From: Agriotes lineatus
Taxonomy: Eukaryota; Arthropoda; Insecta; Coleoptera; Elateridae
Length of the DNA: 64,000 nucleotides
Direction of reading: 5' to 3'
NCBI GenBank assembly: GCA_940337035.1
Contig: CALNHX010002666.1
Location: 1 to 64,000, forward strand
Shown: piece by piece, positions 37,273 through 48,888 of the stretch
Numbering within the stretch: the first letter of the stretch is position 1
How the letters are laid out: each line of letters starts with the position of its first letter
Made by a program: the position numbers and the translations under genes
The notes under the pieces: generated by a model
Told to the model about the DNA's origin: nothing
Database searches by the model: none
The model's input: the letters and a program-made list of their open reading frames with translations, nothing else

Positions 37273-38144
37273 TAGCTAGAGGTGTTCGAATTCTGACGTC
37301 TTACTTGCCAGGACAGGCTATAATAAAACCACTGGTAGACTTTGGCTTCAAAGCATTAGGCCTAGCAACTGTTTCTGTCACTAAAGGACAGATATCTGGA
37401 ACTACTTCCATTTTTGGATTAGGTTCGAGTTTTGAGCTGACCCTTAAAGATGTTTTGACTAACTCTTCTTCTCATGGAGTCCGCTCTCAAGACGACAATT
37501 TTCATAAAGGCATATGGTCAACGTACAGTGAAGGAAAACTGTTAAACTTACGTTTACAGTTAGTTAACAGCGGAAAGATGGCTGATAAACAAGGATCATG
37601 GGCCATGTGTTTTATTCCGTACAGGCGCGATGGAGATGCTGAGTATTATAAAACTAATACTACAATTCCTGACTTAGATAATGTCAGATGTATACCTGGC
37701 GCGAAGTTTGGGCCTATTACCGAAAGGCTCAATCTAAATTTTAGACCAAGAATGCTTGATGGACAACTATTCCAAGCTATTCCACTGGACAAACCAATTG
37801 GTCTAGTGATGATTTCCTTCAGCGATGTTAATAGGAATGAGTATTTAAACTTTTCCGCTGAAGAGTTCTCATGCTGCTTGCAGCTTAGTGGTGCCGTTCA
37901 TTTGGCACGTCCCTATCCTGGAGCTGGTTATACTTATTATAACGACAAGATTGCCGATAAACTCGAAGGCTATGGAATGATAGTTAATTATGGCAGAGGT
38001 TTTCTCCTGCTAAAAGATGAAATGTTTAAGATCCAGAAAGGTTCTGGTGGAAATTCTCTTGTCGTAAAGCGTGATGGTGCACCTACTATTCCTGGAGATG
38101 ATGTTCCTCCTGATGAAGAAGGTTTTGCCGTCATGGATTATTAG
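37155..38144 (+). CDS. endogenous RNA-virus capsid-like protein (329 aa), copy 1
   Basis: I start at the internal ATG 37155, giving a strongly basic N-terminus (MRRGNKPTFATKKAGSRRSRR), the usual RNA-binding arm of small jelly-roll capsids. The rest is strand-rich (SSFELTLKDVL, GKLLNLRLQLVNSG, GSWAMCFIPYRRD, KPIGLVMISFSD) and ends in an acidic Pro-rich tail. The frame is fully open. It resembles single-jelly-roll capsids of small plus-strand arthropod viruses, but I cannot give a family. Flanked on both sides by the acttacg form of the satellite. Confidence 0.6.
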   Translation: MRRGNKPTFATKKAGSRRSRRTRRNIPPRSPGTTGLFGLIARGVRILTSYLPGQAIIKPLVDFGFKALGLATVSVTKGQISGTTSIFGLGSSFELTLKDVLTNSSSHGVRSQDDNFHKGIWSTYSEGKLLNLRLQLVNSGKMADKQGSWAMCFIPYRRDGDAEYYKTNTTIPDLDNVRCIPGAKFGPITERLNLNFRPRMLDGQLFQAIPLDKPIGLVMISFSDVNRNEYLNFSAEEFSCCLQLSGAVHLARPYPGAGYTYYNDKIADKLEGYGMIVNYGRGFLLLKDEMFKIQKGSGGNSLVVKRDGAPTIPGDDVPPDEEGFAVMDY

Positions 38145-38245
38145 GAATATTGTATATCTGATGCTTTTCCAGTTTGCATAGGCAAGTGTTGGACATGATT
38201 TCTCCTTGCTGAAATCTAAATTTTGATAAAAATGAGGCATGTGCC

Positions 38246-38593
38246 GTCGTTTACTTACGTCGTTTACTTACGTCGTTTACTTACGTCGTTTACTTACGTC
38301 GTTTACTTACGTCGTTTACTTACGTCGTTTACTTACGTCGTTTACTTACGTCGTTTACTTACGTCGTTTACTTACGTCGTTTACTTACGTCGTTTACTTA
38401 CGTCGTTTACTTAAGTCGTTTACTTAAGTCGTTTACTTAAGTCGTTTACTTAAGTCGTTTACTTAAGAAGTCGTTTACTTAAGTCGTTTACTTAAGTCGT
38501 TTACTTAAATCGTTTACCTAAGCAATTTACTTAAGTCGTTCACATAAGTCGCTTACTTAAGTCATTTACTTAAGAAGTCGTTTACTTAAGTCG
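38246..38593. repeat. 13-bp satellite array
   Basis: Begins with about a dozen acttacgtcgttt units after the capsid and changes to acttaagtcgttt units from about 38405. The final units before the glycoprotein are degenerate (aagaagtcg, cctaagcaattt, gttcacataag). Long frames reading SFTYVVYLRRLLT are a product of the 39-base periodicity, not genes. Confidence 0.97.
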
Positions 38594-39564
38594 GAGCACT
38601 AATACATAATGAGTTATCAAGGAAGAAGGAGGTTATTCCGGCCAAGATAGATAAACTATTGAAGGCAATGGTCTTGTATAATCCAAAATTGGATTACAAT
38701 TTCAACCAACAAACCGTAATTGAGATAGAATCTGGAATAGGTGTCAAGGTTTTTGCCAGTGTATTAGAATCTCCTCTAATCAATACAATTGGATCTTACC
38801 AAAAATCACTCGATGGTTTCACAAAAACATTTTCAATCCCACAACATGTAAAATGTAACCGAGGAGGATGCATAATGGCATGTTACATGGAACCTTCTGC
38901 CATAATGCAAAATACAGCAATTAAATCATGGAAAGAAAGGAAGGATTATATACATTTAACAAAGGTAAGTTCTTATGAGAACTTATATATTAGTGATACA
39001 AATTTGTACACCGCTTCTATGTCCCTCGTATCTCTCAATACCGGATTACAAGAGCTCCATGTCACCCCAGCTAAATGTAAATTTGAAGTTCAATATATCA
39101 TGGCTTGTTCAGGATGTATCCTACCCACTAAAATAGGCATGAAAGCACTATCAGTAACTTCACCCGGAATAATGTCAATTAAATCTAATTGTAGTATTAA
39201 CCCAGGCTACTTAAAATGTCAATCGGACCCATATGCGTTTGATGTCATCTCGGGAGATAATAAAGTTTGTATGATTGAAACATTTGCTACATCTGACCTT
39301 TCTGGTAATGCTACTCAACAGCTGATATTCGAAATAAATTATCAGTTCTTTGGGACAATCGTACCAGTGTCATATCTCACAAGTGCAGAGCAAGTGAATA
39401 CACCTTGGGGAAGTGCTCTATCCTCCATTAAGGAACCTTCATTTATACATGGTGTTGGATTGACTTTTGGAATATCTGCTGGGGTATTTACCGCGATACG
39501 GTTGGTATCATCCTATTTGGCTGCTAAGGCAGGTAAGAGAGCCTCGGTTGACTTAGTTAATTAA
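38593..39564 (+). pseudogene. endogenous viral membrane glycoprotein, C-terminal part, copy 1
   Basis: The frame is already open at the satellite junction (ELSRKKEVIPAKIDKLLKAM before the first good ATG at 38668), so the gene is 5'-truncated. It has many paired cysteines (CNRGGC, ACSGC), sequons and a C-terminal TM helix (HGVGLTFGISAGVFTAIRLV) with a short basic tail. The Cys-rich strand-rich part just before the membrane recalls domain III/stem regions of class II-type fusion glycoproteins of segmented negative-strand viruses, a weak assignment. Full frame to the stop at 39564. Copies at 44626 and 51307. Confidence 0.6.
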
Positions 39565-39696
39565 ATCTCCTCTAGTACCAATTAGATGAGAGAGTAAGTA
39601 TATCCATGTATATACATATATCCATATATTTATATATACATACAGGTTTGTAAGAATCACTTACTGCTATCTCTCTAACTATATTAAATACATAGT

Positions 39697-41160
39697 CGTC
39701 GCAGCAATACGATGATTACCCGGGGCCATCTCAACAACAACAACAGTTTGGTGGATATCGCGGTCATAGTAGAGGAAGCTCCCGTGGGAAGAAGCAACCC
39801 TTTACCAAATTCAACAACAAGAAGGAGCCTGAAAAGAAACCTTTAATTGAAGCAAAACCTGAGCCGAAGCACCTTTCAAAAAAGGACTCAGAGATGAAAA
39901 ATGACCCTTTGTATTGCGAGGCATTTTTTGAAGAATTCCAATCAACATTACGACGCAAACCTGATGACCCGAAATATACTCAACTACTGAAGGGTTGAAG
40001 TATATAGAAGAGGTAATGTACCAGACGTATGTTACCAAAGCAGCAGGCTTCGCTAATCGAATGTCTTCTAGCTGTCTGGCATATTATTGCTCAGTTTTAA
40101 CTAATGCGAGACTAGTCCAGCTGCACATCGAAAATGGCTATGATTCCAACTATGATGCTGATCGTTTTGTTAACGCAGTGAAAGCAGCCAAGTATTTTTA
40201 TCCGAAAACTTTAGCACGATATTTGTCTGGTTTTGGCAATACTAGTATTCCTGATGGTAGAGCACTGAAATTCTTTTATCCCATTGTTGATTTGCCAAGG
40301 ACGCGTGCTGAAACTCTTTCTAGGTGGGGCAGAGTAGCAGCTGAAACTCACCATTTATACAAAAGTCATCCTTGTAGCGCTGTTTACGCCTATCGTATCT
40401 TACGCGACTTAGAAGCGCAGGCGCCAGAGGATGAGGGTGATGAAGACGAACCCGAGGAGGTAACAGAATGGAATTTACCCCTCCGAATTCGAGTAGATGT
40501 TCCAAACCAGATTCTTGAGTTGCCTTGACTTTTTCCGCCTTAGACAGTCTGGGGTCCGCTGTGATAGAATGGTCCTAAACAATATTACGGGGGGAATTTA
40601 TTTGGCAGACGAACTTAGAACCCACAACAATAAAGTAGCAAGAATCTCAGTTAGGGCCCACCTTGTGGGAGTCCCCTCCGAATCCTCTAATTTGACCATC
40701 TCAGAAATTAGAAGCTTGGAAGAGTACAGGATTCCATATATGGAGTCTAGAGGGTATATCAAAGTAATGGACCACCTTGGTGTTAAAGAAGTAATTCTAC
40801 TTGATAAATTTTCCTTAACAGACCAATCCGTTGAGTTCAAACGGAGTCTTGGTGAACCTTGTTGCACGTTATTAGATATTTCTGGCTTAAAGCAAATGGA
40901 AAACTGCTGTGTTAAGACACTAGAGGGAACAGTAGTTACATCTAATAAGGTTTGGAACCTTCCCGATTCCATAGTAAAGGTTCACGAAGAGAAATTAACA
41001 CTTTGGCCGGATGAGCTTATAGAAAATCTTTGCAACGGTTTGAAAGGGGTAAATGTTCCCTGCGACCGAATGGCGAGTCAAGGGTGCTTTAAAAGAATGA
41101 AAATTTACAGGGATGGAGACCTAGTATTCATCTTCCCCGTACGCAAGAAGAGTTTTTAGC
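39697..41160 (+). pseudogene. endogenous capsid gene A, copy 2, with 220-aa insert
   Basis: It begins with the Gln/Gly/Arg-rich N-terminal part (QQYDDYPGPSQQQQQFGGYR, SRGSSRGKK) and an acidic linker, then frameshifts at a TGA (39996-39998) into the main capsid frame (to 40482). The 613-base insert occupies 40483-41095, and the capsid C-terminus is cut at about 41160 by satellite units. The N-terminal frameshift recurs in all copies that retain this part, so it predates amplification. Confidence 0.7.
40483..41095 (+). pseudogene. 220-aa ORF insert, copy 2
   Basis: Same insert as 35661-36273 with a few substitutions. Frame open from 40497 to 41159, reading through the insert end into capsid DNA. 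Origin unknown. Confidence 0.6.
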
Positions 41161-41164
41161 TGAA

Positions 41165-41206
41165 GTCGTCTACTTAAGTCGTTTACTTAAGTCGTTTACT
41201 TAAAGA
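41165..41206. repeat. short 13-bp satellite array (three units)
   Basis: About three units (gtcgtctacttaa, then two gtcgtttacttaa) separate the capsid A fragment from the nucleoprotein fragment. Repeated at 47198-47239. Confidence 0.9.
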
Positions 41207-42743
41207 ATGTCTTCCCTATTGAGGTTCAAAAAGATCCTTCGTGCTGCAAAGCAGAGGAAAGTAACCCACTCAAAATTTATCGTTCCAACAGGTTGGGAGG
41301 ATCAATTCTCCAAGACAATTATCCTTGAAACCTGGTATGGTCGTCATCACTTCTATACCGGTTTTACCATTCATAAGGAGACGGATTCCGATCTACTAGC
41401 CGCAAGGGACCTTGTTCTTAGCTTTCTGTTCTCTTACGGAATTGACCCTCAACTTGACTTAAATGATAAAGATGCGGGAATTGTCATTGATCTCTTTGCT
41501 GACATATTTGATGGGAGGGCAACTAATCCCGGTGTAGAAAATGATGGTGAACTTATTAAGAACCTCAAACCCGGGATGAAAACTCTCAATGAAAGGCTCG
41601 CAATAACCCCCGGGGATTTACTAGTCACAGAAAAAACTTGGAGATAGTGTCATCTCAGAAGAACAGATGACGGGCCTCACCAACCTGTTGTCTGGCTCAA
41701 CTGTTGATTACTCAGCTCTGTCTGATCACCAAGTTCACACTCTAGTCTATACCTGGTCATTGAAACCTCTTAAGAAGAATTCTGTAAAGAATGAGCTAGA
41801 GTATGGGGTACTAATTCTTCTCATGTCAATTAGTAAGTCCGGTAACGCATCCTCGAGACTAATTGACAAGAAAAACGACTCCTTCGACAAGATCCAGACC
41901 CACGATGAACTGATTTTCCCGAAAATGACAAATGATTTACTTTTCTCTGTGTGGAGAGGAGTGCAGTTCCATTTGACTCGTCAAAACGGAATCCCCACAT
42001 CTGACATGCTTCTTAAAATTCATAGTCTCGTGAAAACGATAAGCAATGTTGTGATATTCCCTCTTGCTCAACAAATAGCCTACCGGAATATGACCACCCT
42101 AAAATTAATTGCTGAGGCTTTCTCAGGCTTCTCATCATTCCCTTGGAATGGATTAGCTAAAGTGAACCCAATTATCCGGTCGGAACTGGGGAAGTATGCT
42201 AATATCCTCGATCTTATCGAGGGAGATCCGTATGCATGCTTGACTGTACCAGGTGCTAGCTACCTATTTCCAAACTTAGCGTACCTGTGCCTTAAGTTGC
42301 ATCAAGTCGTTGGCGGAAATGCAACTCTGAAGGATTTTAAGGGGATAGGATCAAGTTCTACCAATATAACATCTAAAGGAGCTTGGGATACCCTAGTTGA
42401 GAAGTTTAGAAGCGACTCATCTAAGTTGGAGTACAGTTACGAGGTTGTTAAAGGAGAAGAGACAACTGTCACCGGAGCAATTGGCGACTCAAAACTACCC
42501 AATCTGATCAACAGTTTCCTATCAGAAGCTCCTTCAAAAGAGGAGGATGAAGATGAATTTGATCTTGGTCTTAACTTGAAGCCCCACACCAAAAGAGGGA
42601 GGTCAAGATCAAGAACTCCACTTCATAAGAAAAGGAAGAGGAGCAGCTCAGGGTCAAGCTCCAGCGGCGGCGAATCCCCATCAGCAGGAGGAAGCAGAAC
42701 CCAGCCCCCCAGGAAGATGACCACCTCGAAGTCGTTTACTTAA
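41207..42743 (+). pseudogene. endogenous negative-strand-virus-like nucleoprotein, copy 1, one frameshift
   Basis: Two open frames, 41207-41647 (146 aa, MSSLLRFKKILRAAKQRK start) and 41667-42743 (358 aa), look like halves of one gene of about 500 codons. The second frame is already open upstream of its ATG, and the two are separated by a single frame change near 41640. The second half contains LAKVNPIIRSELGKY, ASYLFPNLAYLCLKL and a Ser/Arg-rich basic tail (KRGRSRSRTPLHKKRKR). The ASYLFPNLAY region fits nucleoproteins of non-segmented negative-strand viruses. The tail runs directly into satellite DNA. Family assignment is tentative. Confidence 0.6.
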
Positions 42744-42946
42744 GTCGTTTACTTAAGTCGTTTACTTAAGTCGTTTACTTAAGTCGTTTACTTAAGTCGT
42801 TTACTTAAGTCGTTTACTTAAGTCGTTTACTTAAGTCGTTTACTTAAATCGTTTACTTAAGTCGTTTACTTAAGTCGTTTACTTAAGTCGTTTACTTAAG
42901 TCGTTTACTTACGTCGTTTACTTACGTCGTTTACTTACGTCGTTTT
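42731..42946. repeat. 13-bp satellite array
   Basis: acttaag-type units, with three acttacg-type units at the right edge next to the second capsid copy, exactly as at 36671-36952. Confidence 0.97.
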
Positions 42947-42951
42947 ATTCG

Positions 42952-43266
42952 ATGCTTTTCCGAATAACTTTTTCATTTTTGATAATTAATTTACCATTTT
43001 GTAATTCTGACGCTTGCTTCACTATTGATGAATGTACTGAGAAACTGATTGATCATTTTAAATATATAAATAATTTTTCTTCTTTGAATACATTAGTATT
43101 GTGTGTAATTCTTGTGTGTGTGATTTTGTTTTTCTTATTAATAACAACATGCGCCGTGGCAATAAACCAACTTTTGCTACAAAGAAGGCGGGTTCGCGTA
43201 GGTCGCGACGTACCCGAAGAAACATACCTCCTCGCTCACCTGGAACGACGGGACTCTTCGGTCTGA
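42952..43266 (+). CDS. signal peptide/TM viral ORF, copy 2 (104 aa)
   Basis: Protein identical to copy 1 at 36958-37272. Overlaps the capsid frame in the same way. Confidence 0.6.
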   Translation: MLFRITFSFLIINLPFCNSDACFTIDECTEKLIDHFKYINNFSSLNTLVLCVILVCVILFFLLITTCAVAINQLLLQRRRVRVGRDVPEETYLLAHLERRDSSV

Positions 43267-44138
43267 TAGCTAGAGGTGTTCGAATTCTGACGTCTTACTT
43301 GCCAGGACAGGCTATAATAAAACCACTGGTAGACTTTGGCTTCAAAGCATTAGGCCTAGCAACTGTTTCTGTCACTAAAGGACAGATATCTGGAACTACT
43401 TCCATTTTTGGATTAGGTTCTAGTTTTGAGCTGACCCTTAAAGATGTTTTGACTAACTCTTCTTCTCATGGAGTCCGCTCTCAAGACGACAATTTTCATA
43501 AAGGCATATGGTCAACGTACAGTGAAGGAAAACTGTTAAACTTACGTTTACAGTTAGTTAACAGCGGAAAGATGGCTGATAAACAAGGATCATGGGCCAT
43601 GTGTTTTATTCCGTACAGGCGCGATGGAGATGCTGAGTATTATAAAACTAATACTACAATTCCTGACTTAGATAATGTCAGATGTATACCTGGCGCGAAG
43701 TTTGGGCCTATTACCGAAAGGCTCAATCTAAATTTTAGACCAAGAATGCTTGATGGACAACTATTCCAAGCTATTCCACTGGACAAACCAATTGGTCTAG
43801 TGATGATTTCCTTCAGCGATGTTAATAGGAATGAGTATTTAAACTTTTCCGCTGAAGAGTTCTCATGCTGCTTGCAGCTTAGTGGTGCCGTTCATTTGGC
43901 ACGTCCCTATCCTGGAGCTGGTTATACTTATTATAACGACAAGATTGCCGATAAACTCGAAGGCTATGGAATGATAGTTAATTATGGCAGAGGTTTTCTC
44001 CTGCTAAAAGATGAAATGTTTAAGATCCAGAAAGGTTCTGGTGGAAATTCTCTTGTCGTAAAGCGTGATGGTGCACCTACTATTCCTGGAGATGATGTTC
44101 CTCCTGATGAAGAAGGTTTTGCCGTCATGGATTATTAG
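43149..44138 (+). CDS. RNA-virus capsid-like protein, copy 2 (329 aa)
   Basis: Protein identical to copy 1; a silent change (ggttctagt for ggttcgagt at about 43418) was noticed. Unbroken. Confidence 0.6.
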   Translation: MRRGNKPTFATKKAGSRRSRRTRRNIPPRSPGTTGLFGLIARGVRILTSYLPGQAIIKPLVDFGFKALGLATVSVTKGQISGTTSIFGLGSSFELTLKDVLTNSSSHGVRSQDDNFHKGIWSTYSEGKLLNLRLQLVNSGKMADKQGSWAMCFIPYRRDGDAEYYKTNTTIPDLDNVRCIPGAKFGPITERLNLNFRPRMLDGQLFQAIPLDKPIGLVMISFSDVNRNEYLNFSAEEFSCCLQLSGAVHLARPYPGAGYTYYNDKIADKLEGYGMIVNYGRGFLLLKDEMFKIQKGSGGNSLVVKRDGAPTIPGDDVPPDEEGFAVMDY

Positions 44139-44239
44139 GAATATTGTATATCTGATGCTTTTCCAGTTTGCATAGGCAAGTGTTGGACATGATTTCTCCT
44201 TGCTGAAATCTAAATTTTGATAAAAATGAGGCATGTGCC

Positions 44240-44626
44240 GTCGTTTACTTACGTCGTTTACTTACGTCGTTTACTTACGTCGTTTACTTACGTCGTTTAC
44301 TTACGTCGTTTACTTACGTCGTTTACTTACGTCGTTTACTTACGTCGTTTACTTACGTCGTTTACTTACGTCGTTTACTTACGTCGTTTACTTACGTCGT
44401 TTACTTACGTCGTTTACTTACGTCGTTTACTTACGTCGTTTACTTAAGTCGTTTACTTAAGTCGTTTACTTAAGTCGTTTACTTAAGTCGTTTACTTAAG
44501 AAGTCGTTTACTTAAGTCGTTTACTTAAGTCGTTTACTTAAATCGTTTACCTAAGCAATTTACTTAAGTCGTTCACATAAGTCGCTTACTTAAGTCATTT
44601 ACTTAAGAAGTCGTTTACTTAAGTCG
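44240..44626. repeat. 13-bp satellite array
   Basis: As at 38246-38593 but with about three more acttacg-type units. Same degenerate right edge. Confidence 0.97.
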
Positions 44627-45597
44627 GAGCACTAATACATAATGAGTTATCAAGGAAGAAGGAGGTTATTCCGGCCAAGATAGATAAACTATTGAAGGCA
44701 ATGGTCTTGTATAATCCAAAATTGGATTACAATTTCAACCAACAAACCGTAATTGAGATAGAATCTGGAATAGGTGTCAAGGTTTTTGCCAGTGTATTAG
44801 AATCTCCTCTAATCAATACAATTGGATCTTACCAAAAATCACTCGATGGTTTCACAAAAACATTTTCAATCCCACAACATGTAAAATGTAACCGAGGAGG
44901 ATGCATAATGGCATGTTACATGGAACCTTCTGCCATAATGCAAAATACAGCAATTAAATCATGGAAAGAAAGGAAGGATTATATACATTTAACAAAGGTA
45001 AGTTCTTATGAGAACTTATATATTAGTGATACAAATTTGTACACCGCTTCTATGTCCCTCGTATCTCTCAATACCGGATTACAAGAGCTCCATGTCACCC
45101 CAGCTAAATGTAAATTTGAAGTTCAATATATCATGGCTTGTTCAGGATGTAACCTACCCACTAAAATAGGCATGAAAGCACTATCAGTAACTTCACCCGG
45201 AATAATGTCAATTAAATCTAATTGTAGTATTAACCCAGGCTACTTAAAATGTCAATCGGACCCATATGCGTTTGATGTCATCTCGGGAGATAATAAAGTT
45301 TGTATGATTGAAACATTTGCTACATCTGACCTTTCTGGTAATGCTACTCAACAGCTGATATTCGAAATAAATTATCAGTTCTTTGGGACAATCGTACCAG
45401 TGTCATATCTCACAAGTGCAGAGCAAGTGAATACACCTTGGGGAAGTGCTCTATCCTCCATTAAGGAACCTTCATTTATACATGGTGTTGGATTGACTTT
45501 TGGAATATCTGCTGGGGTATTTACCGCGATACGGTTGGTATCATCCTATTTGGCTGCTAAGGCAGGTAAGAGAGCCTCGGTTGACTTAGTTAATTAA
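44626..45597 (+). pseudogene. viral membrane glycoprotein C-terminus, copy 2
   Basis: Matches 38593-39564; one residue difference noticed (CSGCN for CSGCI). Frame open to 45597. Confidence 0.6.
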
Positions 45598-45729
45598 ATC
45601 TCCTCTAGTACCAATTAGATGAGAGAGTAAGTATATCCATGTATATACATATATCAATATATTTATATATACATACAGGTTTGTAAGAATCACTTACTGC
45701 TATCTCTCTAACTATATTAAATACATAGT

Positions 45730-47193
45730 CGTCGCAGCAATACGATGATTACCCGGGGCCATCTCAACAACAACAACAGTTTGGTGGATATCGCGGTCAT
45801 AGTAGAGGAAGCTCCCGTGGGAAGAAGCAACCCTTTACCAAATTCAACAACAAGAAGGAGCCTGAAAAGAAACCTTTAATTGAAGCAAAACCTGAGCCGA
45901 AGCACCTTTCAAAAAAGGACTCAGAGATGAAAAATGACCCTTTGTATTGCGAGGCATTTTTTGAAGAATTCCAATCAACATTACGACGCAAACCTGATGA
46001 CCCGAAATATACTCAACTACTGAAGGGTTGAAGTATATAGAAGAGGTAATGTACCAGACGTATGTTACCAAAGCAGCGGGCTTCGCTAATCGAATGTCTT
46101 CTAGCTGTCTGGCATATTATTGCTCAGTTTTAACTAATGCGAAACTAGTCCAGCTGCACATCGAAAATGGCTATGATTCCAACTATGATGCTGATCGTTT
46201 TGTTAACGCAGTGAAAGCAGCCAAGTATTTTTATCCGAAAACTTTAGCACAATATTTGTCTGGTTTTGGCAATACTAGTATTCCTGATGGTAGAGCACTG
46301 AAATTCTTTTATCCCATTGTTGATTTGCCAAGGACGCGTGCTGAAACTCTTTCTAGGTGGGGCAGAGTAGCAGCTGAAACTCACCATTTATACAAAAGTC
46401 ATCCTTGTAGCGCTGTTTACGCCTATCGTATCTTACGCGACTTAGAAGCGCAGGCGCCAGAGGATGAGGGTGATGAAGACGAACCCGAGGAGGTAACAGA
46501 ATGGAATTTACCCCTCCGAATTCGAGTAGATGTTCCAAACCAGATTCTTAAGTTGCCTTGACTTTTTCCGCCTTAGACAGTCTGGGGTCCGCTGTGATAG
46601 AATGGTCCTAAACAATATTACGGGGGGAATTTATTTGGCAGACGAACTTAGAACCCACAACAATAAAGTAGCAAGAATCTCAGTTAGGGCCCACCTTGTG
46701 GGAGTCCCCTCCGAATCCTCTAATTTGACCATCTCAGAAATTAGAAGCTTGGAAGAGTACAGGATTCCATATATGGAGTCTAGAGGGTATATCAAAGTAA
46801 TGGACCACCTTGGTGTTAAAGAAGTAATTCTACTTGATAAATTTTCCTTAACAGACCAATCCGTTGAGTTCAAACGGAGTCTTGGTGAACCTTGTTGCAC
46901 GTTATTAGATATTTCTGGCTTAAAGCAAATGGAAAACTGCTGTGTTAAGACACTAGAGGGAACAGTAGTTACATCTAATAAGGTTTGGAACCTTCCCGAT
47001 TCCATAGTAAAGGTTCACGAAGAGAAATTAACACTTTGGCCGGATGAGCTTACAGAAAATCTATGCAACGGTTTGAAAGGGGTAAATGTTCCCTGCGACC
47101 GAATGGCGAGTCAAGGGTGCTTTAAAAGAATGAAAATTTACAGGGATGGAGACCTAGTATTCATCTTCCCCGTACGCAAGAAGAGTTTTTAGC
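45730..47193 (+). pseudogene. endogenous capsid gene A, copy 3, with 220-aa insert
   Basis: Same structure as copy 2: N-terminal frameshift, main frame to 46515, insert 46516-47128, short C-terminal remnant cut at satellite. Only scattered substitutions. Confidence 0.7.
46516..47128 (+). pseudogene. 220-aa ORF insert, copy 3
   Basis: Third copy of the insert; frame open 46530-47192. Nearly identical to copy 2. Confidence 0.6.
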
Positions 47194-47197
47194 TGAA

Positions 47198-47239
47198 GTC
47201 GTCTACTTAAGTCGTTTACTTAAGTCGTTTACTTAAAGA
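47198..47239. repeat. short 13-bp satellite array (three units)
   Basis: Equivalent of 41165-41206. Confidence 0.9.
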
Positions 47240-48726
47240 ATGTCTTCCCTATTGAGGTTCAAAAAGATCCTTCGTGCTGCAAAGCAGAGGAAAGTAACCC
47301 ACTCAAAATTTATCGTTCCAACAGGTTGGGAGGATCAATTCTCCAAGACAATTATCCTTGAAACCTGGTATGGTCGTCATCACTTCTATACCGGTTTTAC
47401 CATTCATAAGGAGACGGATTCCGATCTACTAGCCGCAAGGGACCTTGTTCTTAGCTTTCTGTTCTCTTACGGAATTGACCCTCAACTTGACTTAAATGAT
47501 AAAGATGCGGGAATTGTCATTGATCTCTTTGCTGACATATTTGATGGGAGGGCAACTAATCCCGGTGTAGAAAATGATGGTGAACTTATTAAGAACCTCA
47601 AACCCGGGATGAAAACTCTCAATGAAAGGCTCGCAATAACCCCCGGGGATTTACTAGTCACAGAAAAAACTTGGAGATAGTGTCATCTCAGAAGAACAGA
47701 TGACGGGCCTCACCAACCTGTTGTCTGGCTCAACTGTTGATTACTCAGCTCTGTCTGATCACCAAGTTCACACTCTAGTCTATACCTGGTCATTGAAACC
47801 TCTTAAGAAGAATTCTGTAAAGAATGAGCTAGAGTATGGGGTACTAATTCTTCTCATGTCAATTAGTAAGTCCGGTAACGCATCCTCGAGACTAATTGAC
47901 AAGAAAAACGACTCCTTCGACAAGATCCAGACCCACGATGAACTGATTTTCCCGAAAATGACAAATGATTTACTTTTCTCTGTGTGGAGAGGAGTGCAGT
48001 TCCATTTGACTCGTCAAAACGGAATCCCCACATCTGACATGCTTCTTAATATTCATAGTCTCGTGAAAACGATAAGCAATGTTGTGATATTCCCTCTTGC
48101 TCAACAAATAGCCTACCGGAATATGACCACCCTAAAATTAATTGCTGAGGCTCTCTCAGGCTTCTCATCATTCCCTTGGAATGGATTAGCTAAAGTGAAC
48201 CCAATTATCCGGTCGGAACTGGGGAAGTATGCTAATATCCTCGATCTTATCGAGGGAGATCCGTATGCATGCTTGACTGTACCAGGTGCTAGCTACCTAT
48301 TTCCAAACTTAGCGTACCTGTGCCTTAAGTTGCATCAAGTCGTTGGCGGAAATGCAACTCTGAAGGATTTTAAGGGGATAGGATCAAGTTCTACCAATAT
48401 AACATCTAAAGGAGATTGGGATACCCTAGTTGAGAAGTTTAGAAGCGACTCATCTAAGTTGGAGTACAGTTACGAGGTTGTAAAGGAGAAGAGACAACTG
48501 TCACCGGAGCAATTGGCGACTCAAAACTACCCAATCTGATCAACAGTTTCCTATCAGAAGCTCCTTCAAAAGATGAGGATGAAGATGAATTTGATCTTGG
48601 TCTTAACTTGAAGCCCCACACCAAAAGAGGGAGGTCAAGATCAAGAACTCAGGGTCAAGCTCCAGCGGCGGCGAATCCCCATCAGCAGGAGGAAGCAGAA
48701 CCCAGCCCCCCAGGAAGATGACCACC
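47240..48726 (+). pseudogene. negative-strand-virus-like nucleoprotein, copy 2, further decayed
   Basis: It shares the central frame change of copy 1. In addition one T is missing near 48480, which shifts the frame and stops it at 48539, and about 30 bases of the Arg/Lys-rich tail are deleted near 48648. The 146-aa first part is identical. Confidence 0.65.
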
Positions 48727-48731
48727 TCGAA

Positions 48732-48888
48732 GTCGTTTACTTAAGTCGTTTACTTAAGTCGTTTACTTAAGTCGTTTACTTAAGTCGTTTACTTAAGTCG
48801 TTTACTTAAGTCGTTTACTTAAGTCGTTTACTTAAGTCGTTTATTTAAGTCGTTTACTTAAGTCGTTTACTTAAGTCGTTTACTTAAA
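48732..48888. repeat. 13-bp satellite array
   Basis: About twelve acttaag-type units ending at cttaaaaaattttt. No acttacg-type units here; the neighbour on the right is capsid B rather than the jelly-roll capsid. Confidence 0.97.

Larger units (their letters stand above)
36924..48888 (+). repeat. 6.0-kb tandem segmental duplication of virus fragments
   Basis: The order capsid - satellite - glycoprotein - capsid A with 220-aa insert - nucleoprotein - satellite is present twice, offset by 5994 bases at the capsid ATG (37155 and 43149). The copies differ only by scattered substitutions, a few small indels and satellite copy number. The duplication is therefore recent compared with the integrations it contains. 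Confidence 0.95.

Noticed and set aside
38223..44460. Long open frames reading SFTYVVYLRRLLT in the satellite
   Set aside because: They are a consequence of 39-base (3 x 13) periodicity in the acttacg variant. They start and end with the repeat and have no independent coding features.
40598..47005. Minus-strand 124-aa frames opposite the 220-aa insert
   Set aside because: No features; all other fragments in the array are on the plus strand, and the plus frame is longer.
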